A stretch of DNA of 64,000 nucleotides from Homalodisca vitripennis. Lineage: Eukaryota; Arthropoda; Insecta; Hemiptera; Cicadellidae. The notes under the pieces were generated by a model that saw only the letters and a program-made list of their open reading frames with translations, did no database searches and was not told the DNA's origin. This document shows, piece by piece, positions 12,958 to 25,948 of this stretch. The stretch lies in NCBI RefSeq assembly GCF_021130785.1, contig NC_060214.1, forward strand, positions 46,933,001 through 46,997,000, read 5' to 3'. Position 1 is the stretch's first letter. The number at the start of each line of letters is the position of its first letter. The position numbers and the translations under genes are program-made.

Positions 12958-15900
12958 GGTGATGTGTAGTTAATAAAAAAGGTTAATTGTATTAAGTCAT
13001 TATTTTACATATACAAGATATACAATACGTAATATAATATTATTATTAGCTTAGCACACTTGAAACCAACCGTCTGTTACAAAAATAAATTCCATTCTCT
13101 CATACTCTTTTATTTCAAGTATTTCATTATTTCTCTAGTTGCCTAATAAATTTCGAGATTTTATAAAGGTCCGTTTTAATTTTATGGAATTAAGGAATAT
13201 ATATATATATTCTTCAACAAAGTTTATAGTTTGATAATTGTACCAATTACAATCTCATATTTCCATCTCGACTTAAAGAAGCGTAGCTAACGACAGATTT
13301 GTGTCTTTGAGAGAAAACTACTTAATCGAAAAATAACTAGGTTGTTTGGTTGATCAAGCATTTATATTTAATACGCGTTAGTTGACACAGTCTAATCTGC
13401 ACAGTTGCTTATTATTCAGAAAGAGAAATAGAAATACATGTAAGAGTATTCTTAATTTTTACTACAGCTGCTTCCCAGATATCTCTATTATAAAAGTTTA
13501 ATACCCATCCTAAAAACGTAGTTCAAGAAATCATTTTTATTTCGAATTTTGTCATCTGAATAACTGCAATATACATAAGTGCAAAAGAAAAATCATCTGT
13601 AAACCTGAAGTTTATTTTACTATGTCGAATACTCTTCATTGCATATGGATCTGTTTACCTTATACATAATTGTTGAAGAATCTAAACAAAGTTTCAGCAC
13701 AGACATTTTGTTTTCGGTAATTGTTAAGGTTTTTACCCTCTTTGGTTGTTACAGTGCTTTCTGCGGTATTAAACATTTAGCTTTAAATAAGCATATGAAG
13801 TTTAGTCACATAGATATCAGGAAACTTAAAGTTACCATAAAATATTCTTAATGAACGTAGCACATTCCAGTCTAGTTTTAATTCATGTATGCTTAAAACG
13901 TGATAATACTTATACTAACAGACAGTTTGATAAAACATTGATATTTAACCTAAATTATTGTAAAATTGTTAAAAGCAGTGTGGTCGTATACAATTACTAT
14001 TGTATTACATTTAATTTTTTAAATAATTTTGCTAATATTTTCGTACAATATATATTACCAAAAACATTGTGGACTAGTTAGCTAAAGCTAATATCTCTAA
14101 ACGATTATTTGGTATTGTTTAACTAAAGTACTACCTAAAAATAAAACAAAAAATCTATTTATATGTTAATAGGTTGTAAACTGAATCAGTCAACAAATAA
14201 TTGTACTTATCTTATCATTTATAAAGTGATACTCCTCTTATTACTGGAAATTTAGATTAAGAAATTGTATTTCATAAAAAGGTTTAATATATCTTTAATA
14301 TACAATATAAGGACTAATACTCTATATTTAAAACATTCATAGTAATTCCGCACTATGTTGAAAGCTATACATGTCCTGTGGCTACATACAAAAATTTTTA
14401 TTACAGGAAGATCGTTACGCCTATATAAAATAGCACTATCTAAACTTAATAAAATAGCAATAAAAAGTACAACATTAAAGAACCCAACATATTACTAATT
14501 AATTACGCGACAGACTTCACTGAGTCAAAATAGATAACTTCAAGTATATAGCTAAGTGTGTCGGTATGTGCAATGAAATATGTTAAAATGGGATATAATT
14601 GCACGTAGTTTGTTCTAGGTATGCATTCTGTAGATGCATTTACTCCTTGCCACTATAGCTACATATGAAAACAATGTAAATATCATAGCGTTGATTCAGT
14701 TGTACCGTAGTTATAATCATTCTGCTGAATCACGGTAGGAATTAGGCTCTATGTTAACTAGACGCGGTACGTGGACATTATTTTGTTGGTTTGACCTATA
14801 CAGCTGTTAGAGATATCAACGGTAAAAGGTTCCCGAGTCGGTTGGTTTGAAGAGGGAGGAGTTGTCTTCAAGTTGAGTGCAGAGCGTCTACACGTGGAGT
14901 TCAGAAGCCATAGGTACTTCCTCTATTCCTATACTTTTGGGATATAGAGTTAATTTTTACCCGGTGTGTTTTAAGTCAAGTTTTAAATTTCTTTTTTTCT
15001 TCTTTAGTGCGTAATAGTTTTTCAGCCTCCATAGTCTTCAAAGTAGTAAGTCCCGTACCAGCGTTTAGTTTAACATCTTTTGTTTTATACAGTTGTGTTA
15101 AATTTTCTAAATATTGCGATATAACAGAGTCTGATAATTAATTCAACTTTTGAAGTATTGTAAATTAGATTTTGATCCTAAGGTTTAAATCAAGGATTGT
15201 GTAATTTTAACTTTGAATATTTTGAGAAGAGAACTTTTTATTTTACTTTGTAATTTAAACCTTTTTGGTGAAGTATACCTTTTTAGTTTCATTTTTAATT
15301 TTGATCAGACTCTAAATTAGATTTGACCGATTGAGAGAAATTTTGAAGAAAAGCAAATCAATATTTTGTAAAACTTTGTTAAATTTTGAGTGAAATTTAA
15401 AATTCGGAATAAATTAAGTATTTCCAAAAAGTTGTTCTGATTTATAGAAAATTAGCTCCAGACTTTATAAACAATATGTACTATAATAACGGTACACAGT
15501 AATAATCGCTGGGATCAGCATTGCACCTATGTACCCTACAAAACCATGGCTATATTCCACGTATTTTCAAATGATCCATCAATATCAAGTGTCAAGTGAG
15601 ATTTCGTTGGCAGCACAAATACTATAAATTGATGCGGAATACGTATTTATTAATTACGGATAAAGCTGCATTGTGTTGCTTCACACAAAAATATATTACA
15701 AGAAGCATGCAAGAAACAACTACTTTATGCCTCCACCATCTCTATCCTACCAAATAAAAGTGTGTCTATTACACAACATAGAAGGTAATGTTATGCATTG
15801 TCCTAATAACTCTAAAACTAATAAGATGTAATACGAATATATTTGATATTGTTGGGTTATTTATAAACGTTAAAAACTAATTAGTTTTGAGATATCTGTG

Positions 15901-16887
15901 ACAGCCTGCTAACACTTAAGTGTGGTATTGACAAGAAAGCTATCTCATTTCGAGGAGATAGCCTTCTTGGCATACCGCCATATCTTCCAGTATCACACAA
16001 ACATCGTCACATATCCTGCTCGGGGGTGTTTACGAAATGTATGACCATTTGTGTAACAATTTTAATACTTACAAAGTTTTAATAATTGATGGAAAAAAAT
16101 ATTTTAAGAAAAAGTGCCCATTTGAAATAAAAACTCTACAACTTTGATGTTACTAGACTCATGTAGTGATATTAGTAGTTTTTAGGGAATATATGTAAAC
16201 AATTGGTTATATGGCAAACATCAAGATCGTTTTATTTATAAGAAATGGATGAACACGAAAAAGAACCTATTATAAACCTATAATTTTGTTTATTTTAATG
16301 TACAATTTCATTAACTTATATATAAATGGTTTTTTTAACGAGACACCGCAATTTTGTGATCCCTTTTACACAAATTTCAACAGAGAGAATTAAACAAGCG
16401 CCTTTAACATAGTTTATGAGTCAATTACAATGTGTCGTTCTTGAAACAAAGGCAATGGCTGAGATAAAGTTACTTTCTTCAGGTCTTATTAAACATCTTT
16501 TATTCGGAACCTTTAACTGGAAGACTGTATTCACATTAAAACAGTTCATAGTTTAACAATATGTATTATTTAGTTTTATAAGTTTTAATTTCAATTTTGC
16601 CCTTAATGTTTTACAACAATGTAATCGAATCACTCTAAAATGTTATGCGAAAGGCTTAAGCTGTATACCAATATATCAAATGTTCAATAATATTGCTAGA
16701 TCAGTATCGTTATATTATGTCGTAATAATTGCCTTATTTGGTACACAATCCTATCAAGTACATATATATTAACCAATAACTAAACAGGGACGTAGAACAG
16801 CTTCTTGATATCCAGTTGTATTGTGATTTATGACATAGCACTTGAATTTCTATTGTATCAACGCGATAATGTAAGGTATAAATTAAA
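12958..16887. other. AT-rich non-coding interval
   Basis: I recognise no gene. Two short open frames around 13.64-14.08 kb have no domain and AT-driven composition. The stretch 14,740-15,010 is GC-richer and includes a donor-like AG|GTACTT and a pyrimidine-rich acceptor-like stretch. A long hairpin lies at 15,924-15,976. Confidence 0.4.
15924..15976. other. strong hairpin (inverted repeat)
   Basis: A 23-base left arm (15,924-15,946) pairs with a 22-base right arm (15,955-15,976) around an 8-base loop. The inner 8 pairs (GCTATCTC/GAGATAGC), the AAGAA/TTCTT block and the outer GGTAT/ATACC block are perfect, with one mismatch and one small internal loop between them. The whole could fold as a 53-nt stem-loop on either strand. 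Confidence 0.6.
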
Positions 16888-17822
16888 AATAGGGACCATA
16901 GGATTTTAGTTCATTCACAGTTTCATAGCCTTTGCAGTCTCCATCCCCCAAGTAATATTTATATCTTATTCCATAGTTTGTTTCTGAACGTTCGAACATT
17001 TTTTTCACTCCCTCTACTTCCATGCCACCGCTGGTGCCGAAATAGTTCGCAATACATTTAGGACCATGATATTTATCTAATCTCCCTTTACATTGACAGA
17101 ATTTTGCCGTTACTTCTGCATCTATTACCTGTCCAGTTGTTATACTGGTTGCGGTAACTACACCATTGAGCGATGAGAAACCATGTCACTGCCAGCTCCC
17201 ATCGAAGGCACATGAAAGGTCTCGATCTCCATCATTCTTAATGACTGCAGTTTCAGCTGCCTCTTTCATCGACTCTAGACATACCATTTGAGTGAAGGAT
17301 AGTAATATTTTATTATATTTAGCAAATTTAGAAGACCTAGGCAAGTTCTTGACACCTGCGAACACTTGTCCAGTTTCTTGTCCCACTCCAATGCTACGCA
17401 ATGTGTATACGAAGCGAATGTTGACGTCGTACATTTTGCTCTCTTCATCAGTAGGCCTAGAGCCTAATTTGTCTTTTGTCAGTTTGCTATTTCTTTCACT
17501 GAATCTCATTTCAAATTCAGTGCATGCTAATGTAAAAGTGAAAGCTAGGCCAATTCGTTTTCCACTGAAAGAGCCAATGGACTGTGACAATATTTACAAA
17601 TGGCCATTTCAGAAATGATCTTTTCTACAGCATCTAGGTCTAGGATATCATATTGAAATTGTTCATTTTCAAACTGCTGGTATTCTTTGGTACTACTAAT
17701 TTTTACCTTTGAAGTACTTTCTCTGGCTGGAACTTTGGCTTCATCACTAGCTTCGGCGTCGCTTTGTCACAGTGCAATCCAAAGGTTTTCTTCAGTTTGA
17801 AAATACTTGTTGATCTTGGCAT
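16888..17822 (-). pseudogene. Mutator-like transposase, N-terminal part (broken)
   Basis: The minus-strand frame opens at the ATG at 17,822 with MPRSTSIFKLKKTFG. After frame changes it shows the family hallmarks: a C..C zinc-type pair (AICKYCHSPL), a central block with VNIRFVYTLRSIGVGQ and FAGVKNLPRSSK, and the signature CAFDGSWQ. An in-frame TGA follows where a basic residue is expected. The frame then continues through FSSLNGVVTATS, CKGRLDKYHGPKC, FGTSGGMEVEGV and YYLGDGD. This order matches the Mutator-like transposase domain common as repeats in arthropod genomes. The coding region ends near 16,888, before the C-terminal part. There are at least two frameshifts and one stop. Confidence 0.75.
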
Positions 17823-18297
17823 TTTACACAACAATAACTACACTTTCCACGAGTATTAAAAGTAAAATAAAGTGAACTCAACAGCAAAATTGGGTTTTCA
17901 CACTGAATAATAACGATGTGTTTCTTGTAAACACAAACACCACCACAAAAACTGTAAAAACAAAAAAAAAAATACATCTGTCAAAATTCAGCTGTAAAAA
18001 GAGCCGTGGTGTTCAATGCCTCTAAAATACTGTTGATCATGTAGCAGTTCCATTGAAGTAGTACTATAACAAGTAAATAATAGCACTGGTGTAAGAGAAA
18101 CGCACGATCGATTGCGTCGCGCTCAGTTCTTGATTGTGAGGATTTAAGTGCGTGCAAGCCGTTAGAAAATATTTGTTATGCTAACTTATAAAAAGAAAAC
18201 ATATACATGTTATATACCTTTGTAAAGAGGAAATTTCAGGCTATTTAAGAACTGAAAAAACCAAAACATTGAGTTTTAAGTGGTCTGCTCCCCTTAA
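17823..18297 (-). other. possible 5' terminal region of the Mutator-like element
   Basis: Upstream of the transposase ATG, no coding sequence is seen. Near 18,297 the minus strand starts GGGGAGCAGACCACTTAAAA, which would suit a transposon terminus. This is inference only: no matching inverted copy was found on the other side, where the element is truncated. Confidence 0.25.
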
Positions 18298-18427
18298 ACG
18301 ACGTAAACACTGTACAAATTGAGCACAAGCAAACATTGAACCAAGCTTTTTTTTATTTGAAGATAAGCACACTGGACCCAAGTTAGACAAAAATAGCCTC
18401 TCATTTTTCACGGTAATATGTTTCCAT

Positions 18428-18560
18428 TATAGTGACCTCTCCCTTCCTAATGAAATCTTGCCACGAGGAGAATCTATCCCCAACTTCAGCTCTCTCTTGA
18501 ATATTCTGTCAAGCAAGCGTAAAGTCCTTTTAGGACTACAATTAGTGGCAGTTATCAGAG
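18428..18560 (+). repeat. dispersed repeat, copy 1
   Basis: This segment aligns over about 130 bases with 34,130-34,262. Shared blocks in order are TAGTG.CCT, TTCCT.ATGAA.CT, GGAG, TCT.TC.TGAATAT.CTGTCA, AGC..CG.AAAG and AGGACTA. Identity by eye is moderate to good. It may be the 5' non-coding part of a LINE, but no coding sequence is attached. Confidence 0.45.
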
Positions 18561-21500
18561 TTTCTTGCCTTAAGTGAGCAATAAAACACTGATTTTAACA
18601 ATTAAATGATGTAACACGATGAGTGTTTTTGAATTTCTTCGACTATTTAAGGTTCTTTTTTAAACTTGAAACTTAATCTTTTCATGAATAGTTAAGATTA
18701 GAATGGTAAACTATAATCAAAATTTTAGCCTTCAAGATTGATCTCGTACAGCAGTGGTTCGATATTCAAATTACAAAAAGTGACAGTAAGAGTAAAACCG
18801 TGTGTGAGGTAATTTAATATATTCATTGTAAAAATAGAGGTAATAGGAATTTAATGAAAATCTTCCTTTATTGGGCACTTAGGACCAATCCAGTAAAATT
18901 TGTGATGACTTAACTAAATCTTTTGTTTCTGACAGATCATCACCTGCAATGTGTGTTGAGGGTGATCCAAATTTTTCTCCCCTATTTAAGTACGGAAATG
19001 ACTCTCTTTTTCTCTATTTATATGTGATGAAGTTGTATTTGCTGCTGAATAACTCAAATATAAATCATCAAAGGCTGTTTTCAATATGAGCCCCTTTTTT
19101 ATTAAACGGGATGCCATCTCTTTTTCCACAACTTTTACAGCACTCTTAAAAATATAAATTCTAAGGAGTCTAGAAAATAATTTAACTTCCTTCGGTTGTA
19201 AAGTGCTTAAGAGTACTATCTCTCTTTAAGAAAGATCACAGAAAAATCTCTCAAGCCGATTTGCATCCTCTCTATTATTGACCAGTTGTTTAAAACCTTA
19301 GGTTTACGACCGTCTCGTGGTTTATCTCAATTCAAACTCTATTATTTCAAAATCTCAATTTAAATTTCTAATTAAACACTCGGAGGGGACAGCCCACTCT
19401 TCATTTTTGTCCGTCTCGAAAGGTAACTCTCAGGATTCATTAATCCTCCTCAATTATTTTTTAAATTAATGTTAACTATCTCCAAAACTCAGTTACAGGT
19501 ACAATTGTGTAGTGGCATCTGTCTAAACGTTTACGCTGCCAAAGGCGTGTTTATACTACCTTCTTTAATCATCTTAATCAATCTTAATATTTAGACTTTT
19601 TGAACGATGTTATTCATGTTCCCAATTTTCCTATTCATTCATACCCACACATTTAAAACTAGAAAACAGAGTAATCTTGGCTTACATGTGTTCAGGACTA
19701 GAAAATTAAAAATAAAATATTAAATACCTTGGACCCAAATTCTTCATCAACCTTCCTGAAAAAATAATATACTGCAAAAATATACCTTTATTTAAAAAAG
19801 TTTTTCTTGTGCCGTTAATAGTATTACTCAGTAGAAGAGTATTTCTAACATTTATCCTGGCTTGGTTTTCTTATTATATTCCTTAGCCCTTTAATATAAA
19901 ATAACAGTCTGATTTAGTAACATAAAGATGAATTATTTGGTATGTGTTTGTTTACTGTAACACTATTTTCTATATAATGCTCTTCTACGAACATTAAATT
20001 ATTTCTCATTGAATTTTACATACGTACTACAATATTAACGTGGAATGGCGTACTTGGTTTTTAATATTAGTAATAGTTTTTGAAAAAATCACAACATATT
20101 CTGAGGAATTAATAATCCATTACTATAGAGAGAGAAATAGAATGAAATGTTTCTAAACTATAAAACAACTGCTAGGCATGTATAGTGAATATCCCGAAGC
20201 TTGTAAACAAATATGGTGAGATTGGATTTTGTGTCTACAAAAGATTGTTTGTAAAACAGATTGACGAAATACATATTTTGTTTCCTTATTATACTAAGGA
20301 AAACGTGAATCCTGTAAAGAACTACGTATCATCAAAAAATTAATTATTTAAATTAGTTTATCTATTCATTATAGTTTATATCGGTAATTTATCTGAAATA
20401 TCAAGTCCCTCATTCAATTATTCTGGATTTTGACAAGGAAATGACGCTATGTTTTGAAGATGATCTGCTGTATTGTAAAAACTGTGGTACACCATTGGTT
20501 AAACTAAAACTGTGCACTAAGTTTTGCTGCGAGTTATTAAGGCTGTAACATGGTTTCCATGTTTACATTGTAGCAGGGTCACTAACTTTGTGTATTTATA
20601 AAGAGTTATGTAATACATGTATAAACCAGCAGGGGATGACATATTATAGTTATAAAAGGTACTGTGTGATGCGATGTTAAGTGCAATTTATTCCATAGTT
20701 TAAAGCAGCAATGATCAGTTGCTTTTTCAAGGCCATAATTCAAAACACTGGAGTTGTTAAAAACACTAGATGTGTTTTTCGACAATATTTAAATTGGCTT
20801 GAATTTGCATAATTGGTACAATTTATATTCTCAGATACATACAAAGTTCTGACAGTAGTTATCTTGCCAGTACTCATTTATCTCTAGGCAATCATATTTT
20901 CTGTGCAATTACAGAAATAAAAGTGGTTAGTTATATCATTCTTATAAATCTATATTTGAAGCATATGAAATGATTAAAACTGTGATAAAATAGACAAGGG
21001 GTTTTAAGATTAGTGTTTTGTTAAAATATTTCCAGGTAACCAAAATGTTTTTGTATGTATCCATAATATTTGTTTTATAAACAATAATTTCGTTTAGTAT
21101 TCTTTATTAATATCGGATAATGATAATGAATATTGCTATTATCACATTTGATATTTCCTTTCCATGAACGTTTCAGAAATGATGAAACGGAAGTTAGAAC
21201 CTAGAATATAATGAGTAAGTAAAATGGTATGATATAACAAGCTGAGGACAAACAATTGCCCCTTTACTACGATCTAGTTCTTTATTTGATATTGACGATA
21301 CACTAATAAATGTGTATGTCCTATTCACCAAAAATCTAAAAAAGGTTTCATATTTTCTTAATTTTGTGAACTCAATTTTTCATATTTATATTATCTATAT
21401 CTTTGTACAAGCAGCTTTTATTAAATAGCATGAATCGAAAAGACGAAACTTTTGTTTTAAAAACTAAATAAACCCTATTAATCACGTTCATTACTCATAA

Positions 21501-23989
21501 AATACCTATAGTAGTGCCAAATACATGAGAGAGCAGTCCAGTCGTATTTCGTACAACACCAGACTTTCAGTCTTACTATTTATAACTGTTTATATACCCA
21601 CGGAATTATTTATAAACCAAACGCATGATTTTTTTGAAGCAAGTATTGCCCTTTCCTGCCCAATGAAACTCATCCGTAGTCCTTTCTCACATTTGGATTC
21701 TGTAATCATGATTTGAAAGTAAAAAAGACTAACAAAGGAGAAAAAGGAAAAATTTAAACCCAAATTGGCGTTGGAAATATAATTCACTCGAACCAGTGGT
21801 GAATATCGCCTACGATATCGTGAGAGGAGTTACGGGTAGCGGTTATTAATGATGCATTTATTTCTTTCACCGGAAAGTTAAATTATTACAAGAAGTACAA
21901 TAATAAAATGTACTACGCCGCACTTTAAATATTAGTTGTCTGTGTTTTTTAAAATTATAACTGCAAACAGACATACATACACATATTAAAGTGAAATATA
22001 ATTAGGGGAAATTTGATCACTTTCACGTATGAAAACATACTAAAGGATTCCAGTTTGTTTAACAACCCTGCACAAACTAACTAAAATAAATGAATTCCAA
22101 CCGTATTGTTTTTATTTACTTGTAAATACCCAAAATGAAATATAAATTATTTACATTGATTATTTTAAAATCTTTAAATTTTATATTACTCTTTACAAAA
22201 ATAAATATCTAGAAATAAGTGACACAATTGTCTGTAGATTCTTTGCATAACGTTTAGATATTTAGATAACGTGGAATGTGATTTTCAAAACAAAACTTTC
22301 CCTTCCAGATTCAGTTTTGTCATTCAGATCATTCATATTTGCCATTAACAGCCCAAAAATTTTGTTATCTATCCGAGAATGTGTTATCACTTAAAAGCAT
22401 CGGACAAACTTAAAAAGGTTTATTTACGAAACTTCTGTTAAATCAAAAGGTTTCCGTCCGAAGCAGCCTAATAAATGTATATTATTGTTATGATTGTTGT
22501 TTTATAATTTTACAATTATTGCTATTCTTAATAAATTATTATCATAATATGATTCATAGTATAAAGTATAAAGTATTCATAAAATCTAGTATTAAGAGGG
22601 TAGTTTAGTTTCTAGTAATACAGCTAGTGTAGATTGTTTGTCAATAAAAATAGTACAGTATTATATTAGTAATTTTAATTCAATTACATTTTGTTACCGA
22701 AAATGTATATTAGCACACCACGAAATACACTTTATTCATTTATAATAACTATTTCAATTTATAAATAGATTTTTGAACTGTATAGGTAAATATTTATAAA
22801 CATGTAAATTATAAAAAGAGTTTTACAGTAATTCTAACGTAACAATAAATAGTAACTCATTTATGAATAATAGTGTTATTAAAAATGTTTTATGCGTATG
22901 CTATTAGGTTCTAACGAAATATACACTACAATTTATAGCAGCGAGTTTAGTTTATCCCGTTGACAAAAAATTAAAAGAAACTTTTAAAGTAATTCAAGGT
23001 CTTGAATTTCTGAAATAGACTTGTATATTCGTTAGAGTTCTTTCTATAAAAAATACAAATATCACAAGAAATGTTTCATAAGTAATTATACAGCAATATT
23101 GATATATGAAAATAAATTATTATGTTTATATGTTATTAATGACAATTCAGATTGCTCTGACTGTTATATTTATGTTAGAAACAGGCAATATAAATATTTT
23201 TCAATATCTGAAAAAAATTCATATAAAATTTAAAATCTTTCAGTCATACGAAAAACTTCATATTTAGTAATATCAGTAACATGGTACTTTGTAACTTAAT
23301 TTGATGCATAGTTTTCTACTCAAACATTTACAACCAACAACAAATATCCGTAATAATAATAATAATAATAGGAATAATTGTACAGTTACCAGTCTGTCTT
23401 AAGCTGTTAATGTCTCAAGCTATAAAGGAAAACCGGTAAGAGATTAGTATACAGTATTATAATTTCACGAAATTTGAGGTTAATTTGAAAGCAAAATAAA
23501 AATAATCTTTGTTAAATAAAATAATAAACCCGTTTAGTAAAATTATAAAGATCACTTTTTATTGCCTTGGATACCTTCAAAAGGGGGTTGAATCACATAT
23601 TTCACCTACCAGGCTATCCTAAAACTTTTCTACTGCTCAAAGGATATTAATTTATCTCAAATTACCTCACTGCAATAAATTGATATGATAAATTAAATTT
23701 GATAAATATATAGAAATTTTTTTAGTACAGGTGTCTTACAGCCAACTCCATAATACAAATACACAAAGCAATTCTATTAGATTTCCAAGGTTATTTGTAA
23801 TAGCGAGAGGTAATGCCATATAAATATAATAACTCTTTATGTAGGTTGATACATTAAAATATAAGCACTGTTATTATATTTATAATAAATATTTACATTT
23901 TATATTTAAATTGTGTGGAAATTGATTTACTAAATTGATTCAGTATGTAAACGTACCAACTTATTAGCAAACTGTCGTAGTCGGTCGGC
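18561..23989. other. AT-rich non-coding interval
   Basis: I see no gene, RNA or long repeat. There is a short (TAA)n run near 23,353. A small pair of overlapping frames at 21.52-21.79 kb has no recognisable domain. Confidence 0.4.
23986..23989. repeat. target-site duplication of Gypsy-A (left)
   Basis: CGGC immediately left of the left LTR is repeated at 33,168-33,171 immediately right of the right LTR. Four-base duplications are normal for Gypsy-type integrases. Confidence 0.85.
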
Positions 23990-25910
23990 TGCCACCCCTC
24001 CTCGCGGGTTAGCAATATTGTCGGCCTCGCTCAGTGGAGAAGGGCGTGAGTATTGGTAGAGCGCCAGGACAACCAAGTTCTTGCGCAGTGACAGAGGACT
24101 ACTAAGATTGACGGATACCCTGATGGTTACGGTTTGCTCGGTAATAAGGGCGCCACCTTGTTGATGGGGTGTGATAGTCGCAGGTCTCCAACAAGGAACA
24201 GTTTCCTGCCCTCAGGTATGCTCAATCGAGACCACTACCATGCACGCAAGAACTATTAGGTTTACGACACTAAGCCTTAGTACTTAAATTAGCCACAGAT
24301 TTCGGTTGATTATTTTCTAATAGTAAGTTGCAAGGTCTTTAATTAAATATCAGGCAATTAGAAATTAAAACCAATATTTCACATATTTCATTCTGTATTG
24401 CCTATTTCTCTCACAGTGCTAAGGTCTTACACTAAATAAACAAATATATATTTAACTTAACTTAAACTTAACTCGTTGGCCAATTGAAATAAAAATACGA
24501 AAAATTATTACGGTAGGAGCGCTCCGATTACTAATACAAAATTACATGGCCAAAATCATGATGACCATATTCCTGAACTACAAAATTACAAAACAATAAT
24601 TCACATGAATACATAATGGCTAGACATTAAATTAAAGTTGAGTCCCATTTGTCAAAGTTCGAAACTGGATCCACCCTGATGCAGTTATTCAGGCCTAGTC
24701 CGATAGGTAGAGGCTCCGCAATGACATTGACGGAGTTAGTCCGACCTCCCAGGGGAGCACGATGGAATAAGTAGTGTAAAGTCTACTCACCAACTGGGCG
24801 GACACGAAACACACACACGAGCCGTCGATTGTATCGTCCGTGCATTCCAATATTGAAACTTTAATTTCATAAAGTCAGTTTTATTCATTTTCTGCGGCTC
24901 ATTGAAATCAGTAAAACTACTTATAATCAATCATGAAAACAATGTCAAACTTAACTTAAAAGAAAACCAGCTGACTAAAACAGCAACATCTGTCACTATT
25001 GTTGGTGTGTCTAACATACTCGTATTTAGCTTACAGCGGCCAGTAAAATGTAAAGAAACGTTTAATGTATAAACATAAGTACATTAAAAAAGCGCAGAAT
25101 CTGCCAATTACAATGATATACAATATTGGTCTTAAACACAAACCATAATTATTCTGACACAGAAAAAATTAATTACGTTTGTTCTTACTTAAACTAATTA
25201 ATTACAATAATTATAGTAAAGTGTATTGAAGTATTAACATAATGCATTAATGTATGCACTTTCACGGCAATGGTAGGTATAAATTTCATGACAACGGCCT
25301 TTACATTATTCTGAGTAAAACTAAATAATATACAAACATTAGGACATAAAGTTACCGATTCAATTATTTATAGAACAGTTAACAAGTTTAGTAAGGAAAT
25401 TTATGAGAGACGATGCAATTGTTACGAGATAATATCTCGGCCTAATTATGTACAATTTACAGAAACAATTTGTGGTTACAGTATTTGACACTATGAACAC
25501 GTATTTACAACTATTTATCTCCGTGAACTATTAAAAGACTAGATTAGTATTAATTTAGCCTATTACAGATAACGTATTAATTTCCTACGTTTATCGACAG
25601 TACTTGACAATCTTACTACGAGGCCCAAGGCTTAGTTTACCGTAGATATTTAATTCTGTAAAGACAAAATTATTATACTGAAATTTTACTAACTGACATA
25701 CGCAAGCGACAAAATATCAATGGCATGGTAATGGCTCACCTTAGCCTAACTCCTTTATTTGGACAGCTGATTGGCGTCTAATCAGTGACCGTTCTGTTAT
25801 TGCAGCAACAATGAATGCGCGCTTCTTCATTTGGATGTAAAATTTCGTTATGTAGAGTGATCAGTTCTACATAACAATTGCTCAGGTAAAACAGAAAAGT
25901 ACACGCCACA
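23990..25910 (-). repeat. Gypsy-A 3' LTR
   Basis: This copy matches 31,247-33,167 at constant offset 7,257 with no length difference. The only mismatch I saw is C at 25,906 against T at 33,163. In element orientation the LTR begins TG and ends CA. At 1,921 bp it is long for a Gypsy LTR. Confidence 0.95.
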
Positions 25911-25922
25911 AACACCCCCCAT
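25911..25922 (-). promoter_or_regulatory. Gypsy-A polypurine tract
   Basis: On the minus strand, ATGGGGGGTGTT abuts the TG start of the 3' LTR. This is the expected place for the plus-strand DNA primer, although two or three T residues interrupt the purines. Confidence 0.6.
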
Positions 25923-25948
25923 CCGGCAGAAAATTTCCCAAATTTTCT

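Noticed and set aside
13639..14081. two adjacent plus-strand frames of 70 and 76 codons
   Set aside because: Composition follows the AT-rich background and no domain or signal peptide is convincing.
17792..17977. 61-codon Phe/Cys-rich minus-strand frame
   Set aside because: Overlaps the start of the Mutator-like transposase in another frame and is driven by poly-T composition.
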